Below, in pieces: positions 51,135-61,500 of a stretch of 64,000 bases of DNA. The DNA is from Proteiniclasticum ruminis DSM 24773 (GTDB taxonomy: Bacteria; Bacillota; Clostridia; Clostridiales; Clostridiaceae): positions 95,492-159,491 of the forward strand of contig NZ_KL370832.1 in NCBI RefSeq assembly GCF_000701905.1, read 5' to 3'. A program made the translations under genes and the position numbers. A model generated the notes under the pieces. That model ran no database searches. It was given only the letters and a program-made list of their open reading frames with translations, and was not told the DNA's origin. Numbering within the stretch: the stretch's first letter is position 1; every line of letters begins with the position of its first letter.

Positions 51135-51161
51135 TTAGCACTCACCAGATGAGAGTGCTAA
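51135..51161. promoter_or_regulatory. CIRCE element (HrcA operator)
   Basis: Perfect TTAGCACTC-N9-GAGTGCTAA, the consensus HrcA operator, at the transcription start region of hsp20. HrcA should repress the gene until heat or misfolding inactivates it. Confidence 0.96.
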
Positions 51162-51192
51162 CAAAAATAAAATTATAAAGGAGTTGTTTGTA

Positions 51193-51639
51193 ATGGCAGG
51201 ACTGATTCCATTCAACAGAAAGAAAAACGATCTTTTAAGGAGTGAGTTTGGAGATTTTGGCAGCATGCTGGATGACTTCTTTAGCGAATCCTTCCCATTC
51301 AGAAGAAGCCTGGAGGCGGATACCTTCAAGGTGGACGTGGAAGATAGCGAGAAAGAGTATATCGTTCATGCTGAGCTTCCAGGTGTAAAAAAGGAGGAAG
51401 TTTCACTTTCCTTAGAAGACGGCAGACTGAGAATTTCCGTACAGCGGGACGAGGAAAAGGAAGAAAAGGACAAGAACTACATCCACCGGGAAAGAAGAGT
51501 CTGCTCCATGGAAAGAAATATTTTCTTGGCAGAAGCCGGAGAGGAGAACATCAAAGCGAAGCTGGAGCATGGTGTGCTGAAAATTGAGATACCAAAGAAG
51601 CCTCATGTGGATACCTCCAGAAAAATTGAAATTGACTAG
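51193..51639 (+). CDS. Hsp20/alpha-crystallin small heat-shock protein
   Basis: 148-residue ATP-independent chaperone that binds unfolding proteins. The alpha-crystallin domain (about 42-140) includes DSEKEYIVHAELPGVKKEEV and the signature strand KAKLEHGVLKIEIPK. The LKIEIPK stands in for the usual A-x-x-x-(n)-G-V-L motif. AAGGAG (51178-51183) lies 9 nt before ATG 51193; an earlier in-frame TTG at 51184 is too close to it. A CIRCE operator overlaps the transcription start, so the gene should belong to the HrcA regulon rather than to SigB or CtsR. It is monocistronic. Confidence 0.95.
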   Translation: MAGLIPFNRKKNDLLRSEFGDFGSMLDDFFSESFPFRRSLEADTFKVDVEDSEKEYIVHAELPGVKKEEVSLSLEDGRLRISVQRDEEKEEKDKNYIHRERRVCSMERNIFLAEAGEENIKAKLEHGVLKIEIPKKPHVDTSRKIEID

Positions 51640-51655
51640 GACGTAGGATGAAAAA

Positions 51656-51710
51656 GAAGATCTGAAGAAGTGGAAAAGACTCCACGGTTCTTCAGATCTT
51701 CTCTATTTTC
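51656..51710 (+). terminator. Terminator after hsp20
   Basis: Perfect 14-bp stem GAAGATCTGAAGAA (51656-51669) with TTCTTCAGATCTTC (51688-51701), then TCTATTTTC. Confidence 0.88.
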
Positions 51711-51782
51711 ATGAAATCAGGATTCGTTGAGATTTCATGAGATTTCATGAAATAAGGACTCATCAAAGGCGATAAGTTACGA

Positions 51783-51788
51783 TATAAT
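51783..51788 (+). promoter_or_regulatory. -10 element before the GGDEF-EAL gene
   Basis: TATAAT 48 bp before the start; the -35 is poor (TCATCA at 51760-51765). GAGATTTCAT occurs twice in tandem just upstream (51729-51748). Confidence 0.45.
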
Positions 51789-51836
51789 ATAGGGGTCAAT
51801 GCTATTTTTAGTAATGATTAAAACGTTCTTGCCCTA

Positions 51837-54800
51837 ATGATACAGCAGAAAGAAGTGATACAATTGCTCTGGACAAAATGGATTCCATCCTTGTTTTATA
51901 TCCTCCTTCTTTTTTATTTTTATAGTGGTATGCGGGTATACGCCAAAGAAACCCGGGATCCTGTGAACAGGTCCTATTTTTATATGAACCTCAGTCTATC
52001 CACCTGGGCTCTCATGGCGGTTCTCATTTCCCATACCAGAACCACAAAGGATGCACTGCTTTGGACCTTTTTCAGTGTCTTTGGGTGGGGCTTTGTCTAT
52101 GCGTTCTTGTTGTCTCTTCTCATTCATCTGACCCAATATGTGAAAAATATGAACCGCTGGAAGTGGGCAGCGGTCTATTTGCCGGTGCTTATTTCTATCA
52201 GCACTGTCTTATACAGCTTCTTATCAGGAGAGATGGAGCGCCGGATGTCCTATGGCCCCTATGGCTGGGTGTACAGCCTGGAACTCGAGCCTTGGACACT
52301 TTGGGTGAGAATCTATTATTTCATCATGGCGGCCATGGTGTTTTATCTTCTAAAAAAGTGGAAGCTCAAAGAGGGAGACTTTTTTCGAGGTCATCTGAAA
52401 CGGACCGTTTTCTACAGCGCTTTACTTAGTATGCTCATGGGTCTTCCAAAAGTACTGGGGCTTTATGAGCGTTTTGGTCTCAGTCTTCTCGGACTGGGTC
52501 CCATCCATATGCTGCCTCTATGTGCGGGTCTTTTCTATGTCCTTCTGAAGAAAGCAAAGGTTGGACAGAGGGAGGAGTTCACCATTCCAAAACGCGGAGA
52601 ATATCTCAGTGCCAAGACCCATGACAAGATTTTCTTTTATGTGTCTCAGGTGTACCTCATGGCGGGGTTTCTTGCCTTCTATATACAGGTCATCGTCAAT
52701 GAGGCGGAAGTGGTCAGAACCAGCATCATGACGGCTACACTGTTCTTTATCGGACTGTTTATCTTTTTTCTTCTGGAAGTCAAACTATCTGTGAGAACAA
52801 GAGATGACATCATCAATTCTATTCTTTCCTTAAGTATACCGTTTATTACACTTTATTTTGCAGATGCCTCCGTTGGTTTTGCCTGGGCAGCTCCGGTGGT
52901 GCTCCTTCTGGTGGCTGTAGCCTTCAACAACAAGAATCTTCTCATCGCCACCAGTGCTATGAGTGTCATCACGCTTCTTCTTCTCTGGATCATGTATCCT
53001 CAGATGGCAGGGTCTTTTGAATCTCCGGAGCACCTGGCCAGACTGTTTGTGTTTATTATCATCATCGGCATGGCTTTTTTTATCAACGACATCTACCGGA
53101 AAAGGCAGCAGCAGTTTGAACGTCAGATTGACCATGAGCGGTTTGTCTCTGATATGGTCCTTCTCATGTCCAAGGCAAGATTCGAGACAGTGAAAAGCAA
53201 TCTGGAGAGCCTCCTGGAGGAGATGGTCTATTATATGGAAGCGGACTATGGCAGTATCCATATCTTCTCCGATATACGGGACGGAGTACACCGAAAGTTT
53301 GAGCAGTATGGAAGAGGAGACCTGGATGGGATCCGGAAGAATCTGAAATTTTCAGGAGTTTTGGATGAGCTTCTCGAAGACACAAAAAAAGCAGAACATT
53401 CAGAAGCGAACATCAGAAGAATCATTGAGATCTTTAAAAGCAGGATGAGCATCGAAAAAGTCGCGGTGATGATCCAGCCCGTGATAGAATCTGAAAAGGT
53501 CATTGGCATCATGTGTCTTAGCGCCTTCAACCGGAACTCCTGGGATGAGGGGTATCAGAATTCCTTTGATCTCATTGTGAAGAATCTTTCCAGTATGCTC
53601 TATAAGATCAAAAAAGAAGATGAACTTTATCGCATGGCCTTCTATGATGGACTCACGGGTCTTCCCAACCGAACACTCTTCAACAGAATTCTCCATGAGA
53701 CATTGGAGGACCAAGAAGATGGTGAAGTGGCTGCTGTGCTTTTTCTGGATCTGGATGACTTTAAAAACATTAATGATCTTTTGGGACACAGCGTGGGAGA
53801 CAAGCTTCTGGTGGAGTTTGTCTCAAGAATCAAGCCGCTTCTTCAGAATGACCGCTACATGTCCCGGTTTGGGGGAGATGAGTTTCTCATGGTGCTGCCC
53901 CATCAGCGGGATGTTGAAGATGTGAAGGAAAGGGTGGAGGAGATTCTTACAACAGCCATTGGCACCTTCCGGTTTGATGAACGGGAGATTTCTACCGGTG
54001 CTAGCATCGGTGTCGCCTTATATCCGGAGGATGCGAAAGAACCGGAGGATCTCATCCGCTATGCAGATCTTGCCATGTACAGCGCCAAGACCAATGGAAA
54101 AAACCAGTATGTCATCTGTACTGAAGACATCAAAAAGAAGTTCATCTACGAAAAAGAGATTGAGAATGATCTGCATTATGCCATTAAGAACAAAGAGTTC
54201 ACCTTGTATTATCAGCCCAGAGTCTCTGGTGTTTCTGGAAAGATTGTTGGGGTGGAAGCACTTTTAAGATGGTGTCATCCTCAGAAAGGGATGATTCCGC
54301 CAGGGGTTTTCATCCGAATTGCGGAGCGCATCGGACTGATGCCGGAGATTGACCAGTGGGTCTTCAGAGAGGCCTGCCGTCAGAATCTCTACTGGCAGAG
54401 GAAGGGATTCAGAAAAATCAGCATGTCGGTGAACGTGACGCCCATGACCTTTGCGGAGAATTTTGAGGGCAGTGACATCTTGAAAAACCTCAGAGAAGGC
54501 ATCTGGGATCCGAAGTATCTTGAAGTGGAGATCACAGAGAACACCATGTACTTCAGTCCAGAGTCCATAAGGAACAGGCTGAATTATTTGAGAGGCCTTG
54601 GCATGAGCGTTGCCTTGGATGATTTTGGCATCGCGTACTCTTCTTTAGGCCGTCTCCATGAGCTGCCCATAGATAAGATCAAGATTGACCGGCAGTTTGT
54701 GGTGAATCTCCATGGAGCTCAGAAGGGAAAGAATCTTTATGATGGTATCCTGAACCTTGGCAGATCCTTAGGGCTCAAGATCAATGTGGAAGGTGTGGAA

Positions 54801-54920
54801 ACCAAGGAGCAAGCAGAGTATGTAAAAGATAGAGGTTGCGATGAGATTCAGGGGTTCTATTACCACAAACCTATGCCTCCGGAATATGTGGAGTATCTCC
54901 TTCGAAAGGAAGAATTATAA
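51837..54920 (+). CDS. Membrane GGDEF-EAL cyclic-di-GMP protein
   Basis: 1027 residues. The N-terminal part (about 1-395) has many hydrophobic helices in two groups, the first resembling a seven-helix sensor of the histidine-kinase N-terminal type. A GAF-like domain (about 430-580) is followed by a diguanylate cyclase domain with GGDEF intact (679-683) and a phosphodiesterase domain with EAL (807-809), VEITEN, DDFGIAYSSLG and EGVET, so both activities look possible. The inhibitory I-site RxxD upstream of GGDEF is not present. There is no strong ribosome site at ATG 51837, so the start is uncertain by some codons. It lies next to a giant surface protein that c-di-GMP could control. Confidence 0.9.
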   Translation: MIQQKEVIQLLWTKWIPSLFYILLLFYFYSGMRVYAKETRDPVNRSYFYMNLSLSTWALMAVLISHTRTTKDALLWTFFSVFGWGFVYAFLLSLLIHLTQYVKNMNRWKWAAVYLPVLISISTVLYSFLSGEMERRMSYGPYGWVYSLELEPWTLWVRIYYFIMAAMVFYLLKKWKLKEGDFFRGHLKRTVFYSALLSMLMGLPKVLGLYERFGLSLLGLGPIHMLPLCAGLFYVLLKKAKVGQREEFTIPKRGEYLSAKTHDKIFFYVSQVYLMAGFLAFYIQVIVNEAEVVRTSIMTATLFFIGLFIFFLLEVKLSVRTRDDIINSILSLSIPFITLYFADASVGFAWAAPVVLLLVAVAFNNKNLLIATSAMSVITLLLLWIMYPQMAGSFESPEHLARLFVFIIIIGMAFFINDIYRKRQQQFERQIDHERFVSDMVLLMSKARFETVKSNLESLLEEMVYYMEADYGSIHIFSDIRDGVHRKFEQYGRGDLDGIRKNLKFSGVLDELLEDTKKAEHSEANIRRIIEIFKSRMSIEKVAVMIQPVIESEKVIGIMCLSAFNRNSWDEGYQNSFDLIVKNLSSMLYKIKKEDELYRMAFYDGLTGLPNRTLFNRILHETLEDQEDGEVAAVLFLDLDDFKNINDLLGHSVGDKLLVEFVSRIKPLLQNDRYMSRFGGDEFLMVLPHQRDVEDVKERVEEILTTAIGTFRFDEREISTGASIGVALYPEDAKEPEDLIRYADLAMYSAKTNGKNQYVICTEDIKKKFIYEKEIENDLHYAIKNKEFTLYYQPRVSGVSGKIVGVEALLRWCHPQKGMIPPGVFIRIAERIGLMPEIDQWVFREACRQNLYWQRKGFRKISMSVNVTPMTFAENFEGSDILKNLREGIWDPKYLEVEITENTMYFSPESIRNRLNYLRGLGMSVALDDFGIAYSSLGRLHELPIDKIKIDRQFVVNLHGAQKGKNLYDGILNLGRSLGLKINVEGVETKEQAEYVKDRGCDEIQGFYYHKPMPPEYVEYLLRKEEL

Positions 54921-54948
54921 ATAAGTAAGATTTCTAATAATATACTTA

Positions 54949-54977
54949 CGCCACCGTGTGAACTGCGGTGGTTTTTT
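54949..54977 (+). terminator. Terminator after the GGDEF-EAL gene
   Basis: Stem GCCACCG with CGGTGG (54950-54971), then TTTTTT. Confidence 0.85.
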
Positions 54978-55464
54978 GTTCGTTTTTTTCGTGAAATACC
55001 AAATTTGAGTACCTTAACTGATAGATCATACAAGGTAGTAATGGAATTACTGGTTGCAAGGGTGTGTCTATATGGGTACGCGATAGGAGGTGATTTCAAA
55101 GAGGGGGTGTTGTTGATAATTACGGATTTATCAAAGGAAAAATGTAAATGTTTTCCTTTACATCAAGTGTGTCGAAAAATGCAACAGTTTATGCGAAATT
55201 CCTTCAACTATTGAGTAAAGTTGACCTGATATATGTTGAATGACTCAATGAAATAGAAATCGTTTTAGAATTAGTTTAAGTTTTTGAGTTTTGTTTAACT
55301 ATACTTAAGCTAATTTTACTAAAAGGTGCACTATATTTTTTATAATATATTGTTGATAAAATAACAAATATTTAATACTATGATAAGACTCTTTTGAATG
55401 ATGGTATAATTAATGTGTATAAAAATCTGATTTATTCAAATGATAAATTAGATTTTTTATAGTG
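54978..55464. other. Long AT-rich leader region before the giant gene
   Basis: About 490 bp without a convincing gene. AGGAGGTGATTTC (55086-55098) looks like a ribosome site but no good start follows at the right distance. I searched by eye for c-di-GMP riboswitch motifs and found none. The region is markedly AT-rich, as is the start of the gene that follows. Confidence 0.4.
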
Positions 55465-55465
55465 A

Positions 55466-55476
55466 TATAATATAAT
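55466..55476 (+). promoter_or_regulatory. -10 region of the giant surface-protein gene
   Basis: Two overlapping TATAAT hexamers (55466-55471, 55471-55476). The -35 is unclear. Confidence 0.5.
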
Positions 55477-55478
55477 GG

Positions 55479-55506
55479 TTTAGTGATGTATAAATACATC
55501 ACTAAA
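55479..55506 (+). promoter_or_regulatory. Perfect hairpin in the 5' leader of the giant gene
   Basis: 13-bp perfect stem TTTAGTGATGTAT (55479-55491) with ATACATCACTAAA (55494-55506) and 2 central bases. It lies right at the expected transcript start and 18 bp before ATG 55525, so it may stabilise the mRNA or be an operator. Confidence 0.65.
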
Positions 55507-55524
55507 ATTACTAAGGGGTGTATT

Positions 55525-58500
55525 ATGAAACAATTCAAAAAAACAATCAGTTTCTTATTGCTGTTTGTTTATCTGTCGGCGATATTTGTGCAAAATGTTG
55601 CGATAGGAACAGAGATAGGAGGTGAAAGTCCTAGTATAGAAGATTTTATTGGTGTACAAGTGTCTAAGAATCAATTAACGGATGGTGAAACTCAAAAATT
55701 CACTGTAGCTTTAACGGGTTATGAAGTTCCAATATATGGAGTTTCAGTTGAAGTCGCATATGGAGAAGGCTTCAACCTAATTACAACTTTTGCACTTGAT
55801 GACATTAGAAATAATGTCTGGGAGGTAGACTATCAGTACAGTTTAATGAACTATTCTGGAATGTATAAGATTGTTAAGGTTAATGTAGATACTTCAGAGG
55901 GAAGAACTGAAATTTTTGATCTTACATCAGAATTTGGTGAAAAAAAAGCTGATTTCTCAAATGCAGTATATGAGGTGATGAATACCTATGGAGGTATAAA
56001 TCCTATAAAAAGTATTAAGATCGAAGATGTAACCTATTCACCTGGTGAAATTATATCTCTTACTGTAGAAGTGGATGAAAGTAACTATCAAATAGAAACT
56101 TTAGATATATATTTTTTGAAAGATGGAGAAAATTTTAATTTTCCAATGAAAAAAACTGATGTAGGCGTCTTTTCAGGTGAATTTCATGTGGAAAGTTTTT
56201 CGGATAATGGTACATACACCTTAGATCGTTTAATATTAGTATCTAATAATCAGGCTATATATGTAACAAATAAGCCTATCGGTGTAAATGAGATTATTAT
56301 GGATCTTTCTCCTTATAAGTTCACCATTGAGGGAGGAGTTGTAGATTCAACTGCACCACAATTTATATCAGCAGTGATTCCTGAGATCGTGTATCCTGGA
56401 ACCCCATCGGTAATAGAATATGAAGTGACTGAAGAAGGTTCAGGCCTTAAAGACATTGTTTTTCAATTTGAAGATTCAGACGGACATACACTAACCACGT
56501 ACTCTGATATAGCAATAGATGGTACCAAGTTAGTTCTGTTGGAACCCCATATTTTAATCTATAGTGGTATTTATAAATTAAAAGAAGTGTCATTATTGGA
56601 TTTTGCGGGGAACAAAGTTGTTGTTAACGACAGAAGTGATGAGCAACCTGATAACAATGAGAAAATTGTGTATATGGATTTATCTTCCTATACATTGGAA
56701 CTTCAGGGAACAATGGGAGGAATAGTTCCTGAATTGGTACTTGGAAAGTCAAGTGATTTAGTCACGAATAATCAAAGTACTTCTTTCTCTTTATCAATCA
56801 CGAATGCTCCAATATCTTTTAGTAATGCAATGTTTAAAGTGAGAAATGTTGATACAAATCAAGAAAGATGGTTTACACTAGAGAGCCAAGGTGATAATTT
56901 CTTTGATTTAAATCTATCACTAGATGAGAGTCTGCAAAGTGGGCAGTATAAGGTTGAAAGAATTGATTTCTATAAAGATGGGCTAAGCTACTTCATTTAT
57001 GATGAGGACGTAGAAAACTCAGAAGGATATCCTCGTAAAAATCTGGATGCGTGGAATTTTGCAGTTCAGAATGACTTTATTGGATATAATCCTTCATTTA
57101 CGGTTGTACCGATTCTAGATCCTTTAGGGTCTCAGGATGAAATATTTATACAAGTGAAACCTGACAGTTTTGACACTGAATTTAAAAATATGAATATTGT
57201 GCTGGTTAATACAGAAGACACAACAATCAGGATCCCACTTGTATTACACTTTAATCCGAATACTGGATACTTTGAAGCTCGTAGCAATATTTATTTAGAT
57301 ACAATCAGCGGAAACTATAATGTTTATGAGATTACTTATAATTTCCTGAATGGGTATGATCGCGTTGTGAATGAACTATATGCCAGCGAACTCGAAAAAT
57401 CACAAAGTTTTCCATCTAATATACTCACAATTGAAGGTACACTTCCTTCTACAGGGGACATTATAAAATTAGAAGTGATTGATGGTAAAGAAAGTTATGG
57501 ACCCGAAGAGCACATCCGTTTTGATGTGAATAGCCTTGTTTCGAATAGTTCCATTAAACATGTGAATTTATTCTATGAGAATGAAGAAGGCAGAAAACTA
57601 TCTGTATATGGACACAACACCATGGATGGTTTCCGAATTGAGCATAGGGTAAATCCATACACTTCTTCTGGAAGATACAAACTGAAGAATGTCTGGGTAG
57701 AGTTTACTAACGGTAACGTATCAATTGGAGACATCAATCAAAATGAAGAGAATTATAGCAGAACGCAGGATTTCTCTCATATGGATCTTACGATAGCAGG
57801 AACGATTTCGGATACAGTTGCACCTGTATTAAATAAGCTGACATTATCAGGCTCTGTATTGAAATTTGGAGAAGATATGCCTATCATGATCGATATTGAA
57901 GAGAACGTTTCGGGCGTATCATACATTCAATTTCAATATAAAAAGGACGATAGTGAAGACAGGGCTTGGGTTCAAGTTAATAAAAATGAACAAACAGGTC
58001 AATACTTTATGACGACCTCAGCCGACACAAAATCTGGTGATTATACATTAATGGAAATTATGATCAGCGATAACGCCGGAAACTACAGCATTTATTACAA
58101 CAAAGATCACTATTCTGATGAAGTTAATGGAGAGTTAAGAGACTTCAGCGATTTCGGTTTACAAATAGAGAGCTTTGGCGGCTTTGATCCTGATTATAAA
58201 ATCAAGAATCATCCAAACAGCTACACAATGAATGATATTGTAAATATCGAAGTAGAACTCCTAAATGAAACCTATAAATTGGATACCATTGAAGTTCTAT
58301 TTAGTAACAATCAAACTGTAGTTCTCATAAATGACGGAAACAATAGATTTATTGGTGAGTATTTGATTAAGCCTGATGAAACCAATGGTATTGTTGAGAT
58401 GAAAAGGTTGATATTTAGGTCGAAAAGTCAATATGTACTGGAAATTGGAGATGTTTCAGATAATGTTAATGGGCCAGGTTGGAACTATGAAGATCTCTCA

Positions 58501-61500
58501 GAGGGAGATTTCACAGTAGAAGGAACTTTAAATGGAATCACACCTGAAATTACTGTAAGTACGAATAAGTCAAGTGTTTCAAGAGATGAGTATGTAAAAG
58601 TGTCAATAAAAGTGACGGACACTCGATTTAAGCCAGAGTCAATTGGGGCAGTGATCTCAGTAACAAATGCTAAGGGGATCAATGGTGGAGTATCGGACTC
58701 TAACTTTCAATACGATTCAAAATCAGAATCATATGTAATGGAATACCATGTCTATAATGATTGGGTAGCTGGTGATTATCAGTTAACATCCGTTAGCTTT
58801 AAGGTTGGAGATTCATGGTTCAGTTCAGAGTATGAGATACCATTATTCACAGTTCAAGGAACATTGGGTGGTTATCAGCCAGATGTTTCTGCAGCTGTAA
58901 ATATGAAGAGCGCTACAGTAGGAGATGAAATCGTACTTACATTCCGAGTGGATGAAAGCACTGTGAATTTTTCTGGTGGAGAAGTTTGGGTACAGATTAG
59001 AAGCTCGTATGGTGATTCCACATCCTCAAGATATGCTGAAATAATTGAAGTTTCTCCAGGGGTATTCCAAGCGAAGCTTCCAATTCATGAATACTCTACA
59101 CCTGGAGATTATAGCGTTAGAGAACTTTATTTATATGGTAATGACTATAATATAAGGATATCGGATGTATCCAATGAGTATGCGCAATACGTGGAGGATT
59201 TGAGTGCGGCGGAGTTTGAGGTTTATGGCACAAAAGTCGATCTAAATGAACCAAAACTTATTAGCATAATCGTTCCTCAGAACAGTGTATATGTTGGAGA
59301 GATTTTTGAAATCGAACTGAATTTGGATGAAGAATCCGGCATCGAAAGAGGATCGGTTCAACTTGTAAATGTAGATGATTACGAGAAAGGGATTTATCTT
59401 GAAGTTGAAACTGTTAATGGAAAGGTTATTGCTAAATCAAACAACTACGATCGCTTAGAAGCAGGAAACTATAGAGTTCAGAGAGTATCACTTGTGGATT
59501 ATGCAGGAAACTCTAAAGATTACCTCCATATGGATGGCGATGACTGGGATCAGTGGACAGAGCGTATAGATTTTACAGATACAGTTATTACCGCAAAGTA
59601 TTATCCGATAGAAGATATTACATTCAAGCTTGACAAAGAAACCTATACAGGTCGAGATTACCTTGAACTGAAAGGAACCCTCAGTTTTGATATCTTTGAG
59701 TATATGGATGTTCAGTTCTTGTTTGAAAATGAATTAGGTAATCAGGTATGGCTCCATGGCGTGAGAAGACCATCCGGTTACTATGCTGCTGGAACATATA
59801 TCAGACCAAATACACCGGTAGGAACCTATACCTTGAAGGAAGCTAAAGCGTACAAAGGTGGCATTCCGTATGCATTAATCCATGATGAAACAAAGAATGA
59901 ATCAGGATATAAGGATTTATCAGGTGTTTCTTTCACAATAGAAGGGACGGTAGTCGATTGGGATGCGCCAATATTATCAAGTGTACGCGTTTCAAAAACA
60001 ATAGCATCACCCAATGACAGTATTATGCTGCAAGTATTTGCAACAGACGCGGCTTCTGGGCTAAATTTTGGTACTGCTACTTATGTAAACACAGTAACAA
60101 GAAAAACAAATCATATTTATATTCATAAGTATGGTATGAATGAGTTAAGGGGTTACTGGGACATTCGGAACAGTACTGATCCTGGCGAATGGGTTTTGAA
60201 GCATATAGAACTTGTGGATGAGAGTGAAAATTTCATTATTTATACTGATGAAAGCCTCGGAGAAGTATATGGAGATGAGAATTTAAGAGATTTTTCAAAC
60301 GCTAATATTACTGTAATGGGAACAGCCGTTGACGAGGATCCACCTGTTTTCATTGGCGCTTCACTCAGTAAGAAAGAACTTCGAAATTTTGAACAGTTTG
60401 AGATCAAAATCAACGCACTGGATTATGTTGCGGGTGTCGAACGTTACCTGATATTCTATCGTGGAGATGGAGAACATGAAACTGTTTTTGATGGCTGGGG
60501 TACTTCTATCTATGGCATGATTTCTTTACGAGATACAGCCCCTGATGAAGTGTTACTAGAAGCTACAGACCTCTTTATCTATGATTATGAGGGGAATGAA
60601 CTTCATGTGACTCGAGAAGAAGGAAGATTAGAGAATCTAGACATTTTAATTACAGACACTAAAGCAGCGGATGTTAATCAATATGTATATGAAGCCTATG
60701 TGCATCGAGGAGAACTGGAATTTGGCCAAGAGGTGGATATCACGGTAGTACCTGGTTACGACACAATGGATGCGAAAAAAGTGACGTTATATTACAGGGA
60801 AATTGGGAAAGAGCCTTTTACAATCGTTGCCGAACCATTTGAAGGTGAATTTGTTGCGAAGTTCCTGCCTTCAAACCCGAATTACAAGGAAAAGACTGAG
60901 TATGAGTTCATGTATATGGAAATAATACAGAGTAATGATGAAGTTGTTACGCTATATACAACAGCTTATCCGGAGTCAGATCTTATTTTTTACGCAGAAT
61001 CTATGAATTTTAGTATTCTTGAAGACACCACTGCAAAACTGCCTGAAATCATTGGATTTACTACAGAGAATAAAACTGTAGGCGCAGATGCATCCATTCA
61101 GTTTAATCTTGAATACAACGCTAGCGGATACCTACCAAGCAAATATGAAGTGTATTTCCGAACAGGAGATACTTTGGTAGACTCACCAATCAGAATCAAT
61201 GATATGAAAAACCAGGTGTTCTATACAGATGCATTTACTGTGGAAGGCGCATATCAGGTAGATCAACTTGTTGTTTTTGGACCAAATGGTGATGCGCTAA
61301 GAATCAACAACAGTAAAGTTCATTCAGATGAAGAGATTCCGAGTTTAGATTTTGGAGATCTTTCCTTTACCGTCAGCGGAACGTTAAGTGATAAAGCTGC
61401 ACCAACTGTTTCAGGCTGGAGTACGGGCTCTAAGATTGTAGAACTTGGAGAGACCCAAATGTTCACTGTAAGTGCTTTAGATGATAAAACGGGTATTGCC

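Noticed and set aside
55005..55214. 69-codon open frame starting TTG before the giant gene
   Set aside because: No ribosome site at the start, no recognised motif, and the only good Shine-Dalgarno inside has no start at the right distance.
54978..55524. Cyclic-di-GMP riboswitch suspected because of GGDEF and adhesin neighbours
   Set aside because: I could not find the conserved GEMM-I or GEMM-II core by eye; a covariance search would be decisive.
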